Positions 35,497-47,562 of a stretch of 60,000 bases of DNA are shown here, piece after piece. Source of the DNA: Chrysomallon squamiferum (taxonomy: Eukaryota; Mollusca; Gastropoda; Neomphalida; Peltospiridae). Under the pieces are notes generated by a model. That model saw nothing but the letters and a program-made list of their open reading frames with translations, was not told the origin of the DNA and made no database searches. Within the stretch, counting starts at the first letter, position 1, and every line of letters begins with the position of its first letter. Both the position numbers and the translations under genes were made by a program. Location: contig CM022679.1 of assembly GCA_012295275.1 (NCBI GenBank), positions 24,543,502-24,603,501 of the forward strand, given 5' to 3'.

Positions 35497-35868
35497 TTTT
35501 ATCAGTTATTATTGTTATTTTCCTTTATGCTCTGAGATTTCCATCTAATCCTTTCGAAATAAAGCGACAAGTGAAACAGTTATTTTCATTGCAAGCTAAT
35601 GTTTTCTCTGTCGGAATGCTAGCTGCAAAAGAAAATTAGAATTATGGTGTTTTATTTCGTCATGTTCGCTAATGCGTTAGCTCCGCAGTATTATCCCTAT
35701 TTATTATTTCTTTTATTTCCCTTCCGGATGTGCATATCTCATATGATTAATATTTGTCCTCGATTGTTTGCAATAGCAGTCTCAATAAATTAGAACATTT
35801 ATCCGAAACTAATATAATTAACAGAAAATATTTTGAAAGATTCGATAATAATAACAACAATAATTATC

Positions 35869-35899
<31 letters not shown>

Positions 35900-35903
35900 A
35901 AAT

Positions 35904-36021
35904 GTCTACAGCACTCGGTGTTCCCAGGCGGTCACCCATCCAAGTACTAACCGAGCCCTACGTTGCTTAACTTCGGTGATCGGACGAGAACCGGTGTTTT
36001 CAACGTGGTATGGCCGTAGAC
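35904..36021 (-). rRNA. 5S ribosomal RNA, copy 9
   Basis: Identical 118 nt. The aaggaa block of the 3' flank is missing. Confidence 0.98.
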
Positions 36022-36523
36022 AACAGTACATCGAAAATAATCGTATACGTGAATAATTTTACGGCGTCAGGTTAACATGATTTCTTTCTTCTTTCGTCGT
36101 TCGTATTATTAGTTGTTTCCAATTCTTATTTCTCTTCGCTACTGAGAAAACAAAAATAAGCACGTCGATATAATCACGTGGTTGCACTCCGAATCATCGG
36201 TATATTTCACCGCGCTCGGGAGTCTTCGGCGAAAATGTGCATTCTCTATATTAAACGGATCAGCAATCGGAAACTGTATCAAGACCAGAACATACCTCCA
36301 CGTCAACTCCGTGTTATTCTTCTCGCGATAAAATCGCACTTATTTATACATGTATCAATAATCCACTGCCCTCTCTTATGCACTGAGTGCACGCCACAAA
36401 CAGTGACGTTATCTCATTTCATTGTCACTGAATACAGTAACGGCCCTTAGTGTTTCGAAGACGTTGTTGTTCACGTACGTTATTGCTGTTGTCGTTACAG
36501 GGAATTCCACTGGTACTATTATT

Positions 36524-36559
<36 letters not shown>

Positions 36560-36868
36560 ATTCTTGCTGCTGCTGCTGCTGCTGCCTTTGATTTCAGTAT
36601 TATTAGTATTATAATAATACATTTGTTTTCTTTATTTGTGTATTCAGTCAGTGAGTCAGTCAGTGAAATCATTTATTATTTACAGATTCGTTTCCAGGGA
36701 TATGGAAATGGGGAGGAAAAAAAAAAAAAAATGTATCTTTAAAAAATAAATGAAATAAAATAGAATCAAAGAAAATATGGCAATTGTGTGCAGTCACTTT
36801 CACGTGATTTGCATGGCCCTTAAAAGAGCCGCCGTTTCAAAGGCATAATTATGTGCTTTCGGCTCATT

Positions 36869-37171
36869 TCACTGCATGTATTCGTCATCGGATTCCGATT
36901 CGGGCGAAACGATTGACAATCGCATCCTCAGTTCGGCCACCGTTTCTGCTTTCCAGCAGGCGTATTCGTAGTAGGAATTACGCACACCCTCAACAGTGGC
37001 CATTTTCAGGCGCAAGTTGTATCGGAACGATTTGTGGTTGTCCACTCTGGCTTTGTCGTATCGGAGTTGCAGGTCTTCCAGCTTGCTGTTCAGCATGACA
37101 ATCTGCTCGCAGGCTCGTCTGAAGCGATTCTCTGTTTCGTAGAGTGCAGCGTACAGACTGAATTTCTCCAT
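36869..37171 (-). CDS. Array ORF copy 10, 100 aa
   Basis: Protein identical to copy 1; hairpin intact (36830-36815). Confidence 0.66.
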   Translation of the reverse strand: MEKFSLYAALYETENRFRRACEQIVMLNSKLEDLQLRYDKARVDNHKSFRYNLRLKMATVEGVRNSYYEYACWKAETVAELRMRLSIVSPESESDDEYMQ

Positions 37172-37809
37172 AGTTTTCCAATGACTTTCTGTAAATTCCA
37201 ATCAAAACTGAATGTGGAAGAAACAGAAGCGCCTACCTTATATTCCTAGTAATTATGACACGCACTAATACTCAATGCCATGTCAATTACATACACATCG
37301 TAAACAAATCAGGCAGTACTCAAATGTCAGTCAATTAGCTGATCTAATAACAACGAGGAATGACGTAATCAATAGAAACAACAGTTAGCAAACCCGAACA
37401 TAACGGTAATTTATTCAAGTACTGCTGCTGTTACTTTTATGTTTAACCTCAACTGCTGATACTAACATCACAATTACTACCACTGCTAGATACACTTAGG
37501 AAAATATGGAGACAGTGAGAGCGGAGAACTGTGGTGCACAAAGAGGACGAAATAGACGAAAAATTACTTGTAAATCCGACTGCATTTCTGTATTTCTTAA
37601 CGATGTAATAATAATAATGATAACAGTTAATAATAATAAGAAGCTCTAGAGCAAGCATAAATATTACGCATCACTGAAAATAATTTAGTAAACATCATTA
37701 TGAAATAAATGAATAAATCGATAAATCGATAAATTAATAAACAAACAAACAAATAAATAAATATTCCGGATCGCCGGACATAAATCAATAAAAATCGCAC
37801 CTATTAATC

Positions 37810-38102
37810 GCCGGGAGTTGTGGCGAGCTCCTGTAATCCAGCTACTTGGAAGCATAGGTCTGTGGACAGCTTGAGTTCGGGGTTCTGCTCTCTGGTGCTC
37901 TGTGTTGATTGGATGTCCGCACTAAGCTCGGCATCGATATGGTTTAACTCGCGGAGGCGAGAGAAACCAGGTTGTCTAAGGAGGGACGTAATGGCCCAGG
38001 GCGGAAACGCAGCAGGCAAAAGTCTCCGTGTCGAGTAGTAGTGGGATCGCGTCCGAGAATAGGCACTGGTTAGCAGCCTAGACAATACAGCTGAACCTTA
38101 CC
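37810..38102 (+). ncRNA. 7SL: SRP (7SL) RNA, copy 10
   Basis: 293 nt, four-G variant. Confidence 0.96.
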
Positions 38103-38511
38103 TTTTTATCAGTTATTATTGTTATTTTCCTTTATGCTCTGAGATTTCCATCTAATCCTTTCGAAATAAAGCGACAAGTGAAACAGTTATTTTCATTGCA
38201 AGCTAATGTTTTCTCTGTCGGAATGCTAGCTGCAAAAGAAAATTAGAATTATGGTGTTTTATTTCGTCATGTTCGCTAATGCGTTAGCTCCGCAGTATTA
38301 TCCCTATTTATTATTTCTTTTTATTTCCCTTCCGGATGTGCATATCTCATATGATTAATATTTGTCCTCGATTGTTTGCAATAGCAGTCTCAATAAATTA
38401 GAACATTTATCCGAAACTAATATAATTAACAGAAAATATTTTGAAAGATTCGATAATAATAACAACAATAATTATCAAAAAAAAAAAAAAAAAAAAAAAG
38501 GAAAATGAAAT

Positions 38512-38629
38512 GTCTACAGCACTCGGTGTTCCCAGGCGGTCACCCATCCAAGTACTAACCGAGCCCTACGTTGCTTAACTTCGGTGATCGGACGAGAACC
38601 GGTGTTTTCAACGTGGTATGGCCGTAGAC
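38512..38629 (-). rRNA. 5S ribosomal RNA, copy 10
   Basis: Identical 118 nt; 2608 bp from the previous copy. Confidence 0.98.
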
Positions 38630-39129
38630 AACAGTACATCGAAAATAATCGTATACGTGAATAATTTTACGGCGTCAGGTTAACATGATTTCTTTCTTCT
38701 TTCGTCGTTCGTATTATTAGTTGTTTCCAATTCTTATTTCTTCGCTACTGAGAAAACAAAAATAAGCACGTCGATATAATCACGTGGTTGCACTCCGAAT
38801 CATCGGTATATTTCACCGCGCTCGGGAGTCTTCGGCGAAAATGTGCATTCTCTATATTAAACGGATCAGCAATCGGAAACTGTATCAAGACCAGAACATA
38901 CCTCCACGTCAACTCCGTGTTATTCTTCTCGCGATAAAATCGCACTTATTTATACATGTATCAATAATCCACTGCCCTCTCTTATGCACTGAGTGCACGC
39001 CACAAACAGTGACGTTATCTCATTTCATTGTCACTGAATACAGTAACGGCCCTTAGTGTTTCGAAGACGTTGTTGTTCACGTACGTTATTGCTGTTGTCG
39101 TTACAGGGAATTCCACTGGTACTATTATT

Positions 39130-39165
<36 letters not shown>

Positions 39166-39468
39166 ATTCTTGCTGCTGCTGCTGCTGCCTTTGATTTCAG
39201 TATTATTAGTATTATAATAATACATTTGTTTTCTTTATTTGTGTATTCAGTCAGTGAGTCAGTCAGTGAAATCATTTATTATTTACAGATTCGTTTCCAG
39301 GGATATGGAAATGGGGAGGAAAAAAAAAAAAATGTATCTTTAAAAAAAATGAAAATAAAATAGAATCAAAGAAAATATGGCAATTGTGTGCAGTCACTTT
39401 CACGTGATTTGCATGGCCCTTAAAAGAGCCGCCGTTTCAAAGGCATAATTATGTGCTTTCGGCTCATT

Positions 39469-39772
39469 TCACTGCATGTATTCGTCATCGGATTCCGATT
39501 CGGGCGAAACGATTGACAATCGCATCCTCAGTTCGGCCACCGTTTCTGCTTTCCAGCAGGCGTATTCGTAGTAGGAATTACGCACACCCTCAACAGTGGC
39601 CATTTTCAGGCGCAAGTTGTATCGGAACGATTTGTGGTTGTCCCACTCTGGCTTTGTCGTATCGGAGTTGCAGGTCTTCCAGCTTGCTGTTCAGCATGAC
39701 AATCTGCTCGCAGGCTCGTCTGAAGCGATTCTCTGTTTCGTAGAGTGCAGCGTACAGACTGAATTTCTCCAT
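39469..39772 (-). pseudogene. Array ORF copy 11, frameshifted
   Basis: One extra C (tgtcccactctgg instead of tgtccactctgg) shifts the frame after residue ~49 (KARV), replacing the second half. The rest of the sequence, hairpin and promoter match the intact copies. It is either a recent mutation or an assembly error. Confidence 0.8.
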
Positions 39773-40407
39773 AGTTTTCCAATGACTTTCTGTAAATTCC
39801 AATCAAAACTGAATGTGGAAGAAACAGAAGCGCCTACCTTATATTCCTAGTAATTATGACACGCACTAATACTCAATGCCATGTCAATTACATACACATC
39901 GTAAACAAATCAGGCAGTACTCAAATGTCAGTCAATTAGCTGATCTAATAACAACGAGGAATGACGTAATCAATAGAAACAACAGTTAGCAAACCCGAAC
40001 ATAACGGTAATTTATTCAAGTACTGCTGCTGTTACTTTTATGTTTAACCTCAACTGCTGATACTAACATCACAATTACTACCACTGCTAGATACACTTAG
40101 GAAAATATGGAGACAGTGAGAGCGGAGAACTGTGGTGCACAAAGAGGACGAAATAGACGAAAAATTACTTGTAAATCCGACTGCATTTCTGTATTTCTTA
40201 ACGATGTAATAATAATAATGATAACAGTTAATAATAAGAAGCTCTAGAGCAAGCATAAATATTACGCATCACTGAAAATAATTTAGTAAACATCATTATG
40301 AAATAAATGAATAAATCGATAAATCGATAAATTAATAAACAAACAAACAAATAAATAAATATTCCGGATCGCCGGACATAAATCAATAAAAATCGCACCT
40401 ATTAATC

Positions 40408-40701
40408 GCCGGGAGTTGTGGCGAGCTCCTGTAATCCAGCTACTTGGAAGCATAGGTCTGTGGACAGCTTGAGTTCGGGGGTTCTGCTCTCTGGTGCTCT
40501 GTGTTGATTGGATGTCCGCACTAAGCTCGGCATCGATATGGTTTAACTCGCGGAGGCGAGAGAAACCAGGTTGTCTAAGGAGGGACGTAATGGCCCAGGG
40601 CGGAAACGCAGCAGGCAAAAGTCTCCGTGTCGAGTAGTAGTGGGATCGCGTCCGAGAATAGGCACTGGTTAGCAGCCTAGACAATACAGCTGAACCTTAC
40701 C
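40408..40701 (+). ncRNA. 7SL: SRP (7SL) RNA, copy 11
   Basis: 294 nt, five-G variant. Confidence 0.96.
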
Positions 40702-41113
40702 TTTTATCAGTTATTATTGTTATTTTCCTTTATGCTCTGAGATTTCCATCTAATCCTTTCGAAATAAAGCGACAAGTGAAACAGTTATTTTCATTGCAAG
40801 CTAATGTTTTCTCTGTCGGAATGCTAGCTGCAAAAGAAAATTAGAATTATGGTGTTTTATTTCGTCATGTTCGCTAATGCGTTAGCTCCGCAGTATTATC
40901 CCTATTTATTATTTCTTTTTATTTCCCTTCCGGATGTGCATATCTCATATGATTAATATTTGTCCTCGATTGTTTGCAATAGCAGTCTCAATAAATTAGA
41001 ACATTTATCCGAAACTAATATAATTAACAGAAAATATTTTGAAAGATTCGATAATAATAACAACAATAATTATCAAAAAAAAAAAAAAAAAAAAAAAAAA
41101 AGGAAAATGAAAT

Positions 41114-41231
41114 GTCTACAGCACTCGGTGTTCCCAGGCGGTCACCCATCCAAGTACTAACCGAGCCCTACGTTGCTTAACTTCGGTGATCGGACGAGAA
41201 CCGGTGTTTTCAACGTGGTATGGCCGTAGAC
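41114..41231 (-). rRNA. 5S ribosomal RNA, copy 11
   Basis: Identical 118 nt; 2602 bp from the previous copy. Confidence 0.98.
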
Positions 41232-41735
41232 AACAGTACATCGAAAATAATCGTATACGTGAATAATTTTACGGCGTCAGGTTAACATGATTTCTTTCTT
41301 CTTTCGTCGTTCGTATTATTAGTTGTTTCCAATTCTTATTTCTTCGCTACTGAGAAAACAAAAATAAGCACGTCGATATAATCACGTGGTTGCACTCCGA
41401 ATCATCGGTATATTTCACCGCGCTCGGGAGTCTTCGGCGAAAATGTGCATTCTCTATATTAAACGGATCAGCAATCGGAAACTGTATCAAGACCAGAACA
41501 TACCTCCACGTCAACTCCGTGTTATTCTTCTCGCGATAAAATCGCACTTATTTATACATGTATCAATAATCCACTGCCCTCTCTTATGCACTGAGTGCAC
41601 GCCACAAACAGTGACGTTATCTCATTTCATTGTCACTGAATGAATACAGTAACGGCCCTTAGTGTTTCGAAGACGTTGTTGTTCACGTACGTTATTGCTG
41701 TTGTCGTTACAGGGAATTCCACTGGTACTATTATT

Positions 41736-41771
<36 letters not shown>

Positions 41772-42072
41772 CTTTCTTGCTGCTGCTGCTGCTGCCTTTG
41801 ATTTCAGTATTATTAGTATTATAATAATACATTTGTTTTCTTTATTTGTGTATTCAGTCAGTGAGTCAGTCAGTGAAATCATTTATTATTTACAGATTCG
41901 TTTCCAGGGATATGGAAATGGGGAGGAAAAAAAAAAAAAATCTTTAAAAATAAATGAAATAAAATAGAATCAAAGAAAATATGGCAATTGTGTGCAGTCA
42001 CTTTCACGTGATTTGCATGGCCCTTAAAAGAGCCGCCGTTTCAAAGGCATAATTATGTGCTTTCGGCTCATT

Positions 42073-42377
42073 TCACTGCATGTATTCGTCATCGGATTCC
42101 GATTCGGGCGAAACGATTGACAATCGCATCCTCAGTTCGGCCACCGTTCTGCTGCTTTCCAGCAGGCGTATTCGTAGTAGGAATTACGCACACCCTCAAC
42201 AGTGGCCATTTTCAGGCGCAAGTTGTATCGGAACGATTTGTGGTTGTCCACTCTGGCTTTGTCGTATCGGAGTTGCAGGTCTTCCAGCTTGCTGTTCAGC
42301 ATGACAATCTGCTCGCAGGCTCGTCTGAAGCGATTCTCTGTTTCGTAGAGTGCAGCGTACAGACTGAATTTCTCCAT
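42073..42377 (-). pseudogene. Array ORF copy 12, frameshifted
   Basis: A net +2 change (ccgttctgctgctttcc instead of ccgtttctgctttcc, about 42144-42156) disrupts the frame after about residue 72, so the acidic tail is lost. The spacer of this unit also has an extra gaat (41640). It is likely a recent inactivation. Confidence 0.8.
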
Positions 42378-43012
42378 AGTTTTCCAATGACTTTCTGTAA
42401 ATTCCAATCAAAACTGAATGTGGAAGAAACAGAAGCGCCTACCTTATATTCCTAGTAATTATGACACGCACTAATACTCAATGCCATGTCAATTACATAC
42501 ACATCGTAAACAAATCAGGCAGTACTCAAATGTCAGTCAATTAGCTGATCTAATAACAACGAGGAATGACGTAATCAATAGAAACAACAGTTAGCAAACC
42601 CGAACATAACGGTAATTTATTCAAGTACTGCTGCTGTTACTTTTATGTTTAACCTCAACTGCTGATACTAACATCACAATTACTACCACTGCTAGATACA
42701 CTTAGGAAAATATGGAGACAGTGAGAGCGGAGAACTGTGGTGCACAAAGAGGACGAAATAGACGAAAAATTACTTGTAAATCCGACTGCATTTCTGTATT
42801 TCTTAACGATGTAATAATAATAATGATAACAGTTAATAATAAGAAGCTCTAGAGCAAGCATAAATATTACGCATCACTGAAAATAATTTAGTAAACATCA
42901 TTATGAAATAAATGAATAAATCGATAAATCGATAAATTAATAAACAAACAAACAAATAAATAAATATTCCGGATCGCCGGACATAAATCAATAAAAATCG
43001 CACCTATTAATC

Positions 43013-43305
43013 GCCGGGAGTTGTGGCGAGCTCCTGTAATCCAGCTACTTGGAAGCATAGGTCTGTGGACAGCTTGAGTTCGGGGTTCTGCTCTCTGGTG
43101 CTCTGTGTTGATTGGATGTCCGCACTAAGCTCGGCATCGATATGGTTTAACTCGCGGAGGCGAGAGAAACCAGGTTGTCTAAGGAGGGACGTAATGGCCC
43201 AGGGCGGAAACGCAGCAGGCAAAAGTCTCCGTGTCGAGTAGTAGTGGGATCGCGTCCGAGAATAGGCACTGGTTAGCAGCCTAGACAATACAGCTGAACC
43301 TTACC
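43013..43305 (+). ncRNA. 7SL: SRP (7SL) RNA, copy 12
   Basis: 293 nt, four-G variant. Confidence 0.96.
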
Positions 43306-43710
43306 TTTTATCAGTTATTATTGTTATTTTCCTTTATGCTCTGAGATTTCCATCTAATCCTTTCGAAATAAAGCGACAAGTGAAACAGTTATTTTCATTG
43401 CAAGCTAATGTTTTCTCTGTCGGAATGCTAGCTGCAAAAGAAAATTAGAATTATGGTGTTTTATTTCGTCATGTTCGCTAATGCGTTAGCTCCGCAGTAT
43501 TATCCCTATTTATTATTTCTTTTTATTTCCCTTCCGGATGTGCATATCTCATATGATTAATATTTGTCCTCGATTGTTTGCAATAGCAGTCTCAATAAAT
43601 TAGAACATTTATCCGAAACTAATATAATTAACAGAAAATATTTTGAAAGATTCGATAATAATAACAACAATAATTATCAAAAAAAAAAAAAAAAAAAAGG
43701 AAAATGAAAT

Positions 43711-43828
43711 GTCTACAGCACTCGGTGTTCCCAGGCGGTCACCCATCCAAGTACTAACCGAGCCCTACGTTGCTTAACTTCGGTGATCGGACGAGAACCG
43801 GTGTTTTCAACGTGGTATGGCCGTAGAC
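43711..43828 (-). rRNA. 5S ribosomal RNA, copy 12
   Basis: Identical 118 nt; 2597 bp from the previous copy. Confidence 0.98.
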
Positions 43829-44328
43829 AACAGTACATCGAAAATAATCGTATACGTGAATAATTTTACGGCGTCAGGTTAACATGATTTCTTTCTTCTT
43901 TCGTCGTTCGTATTATTAGTTGTTTCCAATTCTTATTTCTTCGCTACTGAGAAAACAAAAATAAGCACGTCGATATAATCACGTGGTTGCACTCCGAATC
44001 ATCGGTATATTTCACCGCGCTCGGGAGTCTTCGGCGAAAATGTGCATTCTCTATATTAAACGGATCAGCAATCGGAAACTGTATCAAGACCAGAACATAC
44101 CTCCACGTCAACTCCGTGTTATTCTTCTCGCGATAAAATCGCACTTATTTATACATGTATCAATAATCCACTGCCCTCTCTTATGCACTGAGTGCACGCC
44201 ACAAACAGTGACGTTATCTCATTTCATTGTCACTGAATACAGTAACGGCCCTTAGTGTTTCGAAGACGTTGTTGTTCACGTACGTTATTGCTGTTGTCGT
44301 TACAGGGAATTCCACTGGTACTATTATT

Positions 44329-44370
<42 letters not shown>

Positions 44371-44672
44371 ATTCTTGCTGCTGCTGCTGCTGCCTTTGAT
44401 TTCAGTATTATTAGTATTATAATAATACATTTGTTTTCTTTATTTGTGTATTCAGTCAGTGAGTCAGTCAGTGAAATCATTTATTATTTACAGATTCGTT
44501 TCCAGGGATATGGAAATGGGGAGGAAAAAAAAAAATGTATCTTTAAAAAATAAATGAAATAAAATAGAATCAAAGAAAATATGGCAATTGTGTGCAGTCA
44601 CTTTCACGTGATTTGCATGGCCCTTAAAAGAGCCGCCGTTTCAAAGGCATAATTATGTGCTTTCGGCTCATT

Positions 44673-44975
44673 TCACTGCATGTATTCGTCATCGGATTCC
44701 GATTCGGGCGAAACGATTGACAATCGCATCCTCAGTTCGGCCACCGTTTCTGCTTTCCAGCAGGCGTATTCGTAGTAGGAATTACGCACACCCTCAACAG
44801 TGGCCATTTTCAGGCGCAAGTTGTATCGGAACGATTTGTGGTTGTCCACTCTGGCTTTGTCGTATCGGAGTTGCAGGTCTTCCAGCTTGCTGTTCAGCAT
44901 GACAATCTGCTCGCAGGCTCGTCTGAAGCGATTCTCTGTTTCGTAGAGTGCAGCGTACAGACTGAATTTCTCCAT
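44673..44975 (-). CDS. Array ORF copy 12b (unit at 44.7 kb), 100 aa
   Basis: Open and identical in protein to copy 1; hairpin intact (44634-44619). It is the last fully homogenised ORF before the array edge. With this copy the ORF series is 14 positions: 11 identical open copies, two frameshifted and one diverged. Confidence 0.66.
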   Translation of the reverse strand: MEKFSLYAALYETENRFRRACEQIVMLNSKLEDLQLRYDKARVDNHKSFRYNLRLKMATVEGVRNSYYEYACWKAETVAELRMRLSIVSPESESDDEYMQ

Positions 44976-45610
44976 AGTTTTCCAATGACTTTCTGTAAAT
45001 TCCAATCAAAACTGAATGTGGAAGAAACAGAAGCGCCTACCTTATATTCCTAGTAATTATGACACGCACTAATACTCAATGCCATGTCAATTACATACAC
45101 ATCGTAAACAAATCAGGCAGTACTCAAATGTCAGTCAATTAGCTGATCTAATAACAACGAGGAATGACGTAATCAATAGAAACAACAGTTAGCAAACCCG
45201 AACATAACGGTAATTTATTCAAGTACTGCTGCTGTTACTTTTATGTTTAACCTCAACTGCTGATACTAACATCACAATTACTACCACTGCTAGATACACT
45301 TAGGAAAATATGGAGACAGTGAGAGCGGAGAACTGTGGTGCACAAAGAGGACGAAATAGACGAAAAATTACTTGTAAATCCGACTGCATTTCTGTATTTC
45401 TTAACGATGTAATAATAATAATGATAACAGTTAATAATAAGAAGCTCTAGAGCAAGCATAAATATTACGCATCACTGAAAATAATTTAGTAAACATCATT
45501 ATGAAATAAATGAATAAATCGATAAATCGATAAATTAATAAACAAACAAACAAATAAATAAATATTCCGGATCGCCGGACATAAATCAATAAAAATCGCA
45601 CCTATTAATC

Positions 45611-45904
45611 GCCGGGAGTTGTGGCGAGCTCCTGTAATCCAGCTACTTGGAAGCATAGGTCTGTGGACAGCTTGAGTTCGGGGGTTCTGCTCTCTGGTGC
45701 TCTGTGTTGATTGGATGTCCGCACTAAGCTCGGCATCGATATGGTTTAACTCGCGGAGGCGAGAGAAACCAGGTTGTCTAAGGAGGGACGTAATGGCCCA
45801 GGGCGGAAACGCAGCAGGCAAAAGTCTCCGTGTCGAGTAGTAGTGGGATCGCGTCCGAGAATAGGCACTGGTTAGCAGCCTAGACAATACAGCTGAACCT
45901 TACC
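45611..45904 (+). ncRNA. 7SL: SRP (7SL) RNA, copy 13
   Basis: 294 nt, five-G variant; the last 7SL gene of the array. Confidence 0.96.
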
Positions 45905-46311
45905 TTTTATCAGTTATTATTGTTATTTTCCTTTATGCTCTGAGATTTCCATCTAATCCTTTCGAAATAAAGCGACAAGTGAAACAGTTATTTTCATTGC
46001 AAGCTAATGTTTTCTCTGTCGGAATGCTAGCTGCAAAAGAAAATTAGAATTATGGTGTTTTATTTCGTCATGTTCGCTAATGCGTTAGCTCCGCAGTATT
46101 ATCCCTATTTATTATTTCTTTTTATTTCCCTTCCGGATGTGCATATCTCATATGATTAATATTTGTCCTCGATTGTTTGCAATAGCAGTCTCAATAAATT
46201 AGAACATTTATCCGAAACTAATATAATTAACAGAAAATATTTTGAAAGATTCGATAATAATAATAACAATAATTATCAAAAAAAAAAAAAAAAAAATAAG
46301 GAAAATGAAAT

Positions 46312-46429
46312 GTCTACAGCACTCGGTGTTCCCAGGCGGTCACCCATCCAAGTACTAACCGAGCCCTACGTTGCTTAACTTCGGTGATCGGACGAGAACC
46401 GGTGTTTTCAACGTGGTATGGCCGTAGAC
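46312..46429 (-). rRNA. 5S ribosomal RNA, copy 13
   Basis: Identical 118 nt, the last 5S gene. It is still perfect although the spacer to its right is already diverged. Confidence 0.98.
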
Positions 46430-47205
46430 AACAGTACATCGAAAATAATCGTATACGTGAATAATTTTACGGCGTCAGGTTAACATGATTTCTTTCTTCT
46501 TTCGTCGTTCGTATTATTAGTTGTTTCCAATTCTAATTTCTTCGCTACTGAGAAAGCAAAAATAAGCACGTCGATATAATCACGTGGTTGCACTCCGAAT
46601 CATCGGTATATTTCACCGCGCTCGGGAGTCTTCGGCGAAAATGTGCATTCTCTATATTAAACGGATCAACAATCGGAAACTGTATCAAGACCAGAACATA
46701 CCTCCACCTCAACTCCGTGTTATTCTTCTCGCGATAAAATCGCACTTATTTATACATGTATCAATAATCCACTGCCCTCTCTTATGCACTGAGTGCACGC
46801 CACAAACAGAGACGTTATCTCATTTCATTGTCACTGAATACAGCAACGTGCCCTTAGTGTTTCGAAGACGTTGTTGTTCACGTACGTTCCTGCTGTTGTC
46901 GTTAAAGGAAATTCCACTGTTACCATAATTATTGTTGTTGTTGTTGTTGTTGTTGTTGTTATTCTTGCTGCTGCTGCTGCTGTCTTTGATTTCAGTATTA
47001 TTAGTATTATAATAATACATTTGTTTTCTTTATTTGTGTATTCAGTCAGTGAGTCTGTCAGTGAAATCATTTATTATTCACAGATTCATTTCCATGGATA
47101 TGGTAATGGGGATGAACAAATATGTATCTTTAAAAAATAAATGAAATAAATTAGAATCAAAGATAATATGGCAATTGTGTGCAGTCACTTTCGCGTGATT
47201 TGCAT

Positions 47206-47221
47206 GGCCCTTAAAAGAGCC
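47206..47221 (-). promoter_or_regulatory. Histone-type stem-loop of the diverged edge unit
   Basis: The hairpin GGCTCTTTTAAGGGCC and the GAAAGTG downstream element are unchanged in the edge unit, whose spacer has many substitutions (the CACGTG between them became CACGCG). Confidence 0.6.
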
Positions 47222-47259
47222 GCCGTTTCAAAGGCATAATTATGTGCTTTCGGCTCATT

Positions 47260-47562
47260 TTACTGCATGTATTCGTCATCGGATTCCGATTCGGGCGAAA
47301 GGATCGCCAATCGCGTCGTTAGTTCGGCCACCGTTTCTGCTTTCCAGCAGGCGTATTCGTAGTAGGAATTACGAACACCCTCCACGGTGGCCATTTTCAG
47401 GCGCAAGTTGTATCGGAACGATTTGTGGTTGTTCGCACTGGCTTTGTCATATCGGAGTTGGATGTCTTCCAGCTTGCTGTTCAGCATGACAATCTGCTTG
47501 CAGGCTCGTCTGAAGCGATTCTCCGTTTCGTACAGTTCAGCGTACAGACTGAATTTCTCCAT
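47260..47562 (-). CDS. Diverged edge copy of the array ORF, 100 aa, open
   Basis: Same length as the main copies, with ten residue changes by my count (for example A to E at residue 9, E to K in the RRACEQ stretch, R-V-D to S-A-N after KA, R-M to T-T near the end). There are about nine silent codon-position changes plus a TGA-to-TAA stop change. The segment from SFRYNLRLKMATVEGVRN through CWKAETVAEL and the acidic SPESESDDEYMQ tail are unchanged. TATA (47626-47620 region), cap-like CATTC and 3' hairpin are all kept. The relatively high silent share against about three times more nonsynonymous sites suggests purifying selection before or during divergence. Confidence 0.68.
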   Translation of the reverse strand: MEKFSLYAELYETENRFRRACKQIVMLNSKLEDIQLRYDKASANNHKSFRYNLRLKMATVEGVRNSYYEYACWKAETVAELTTRLAILSPESESDDEYMQ

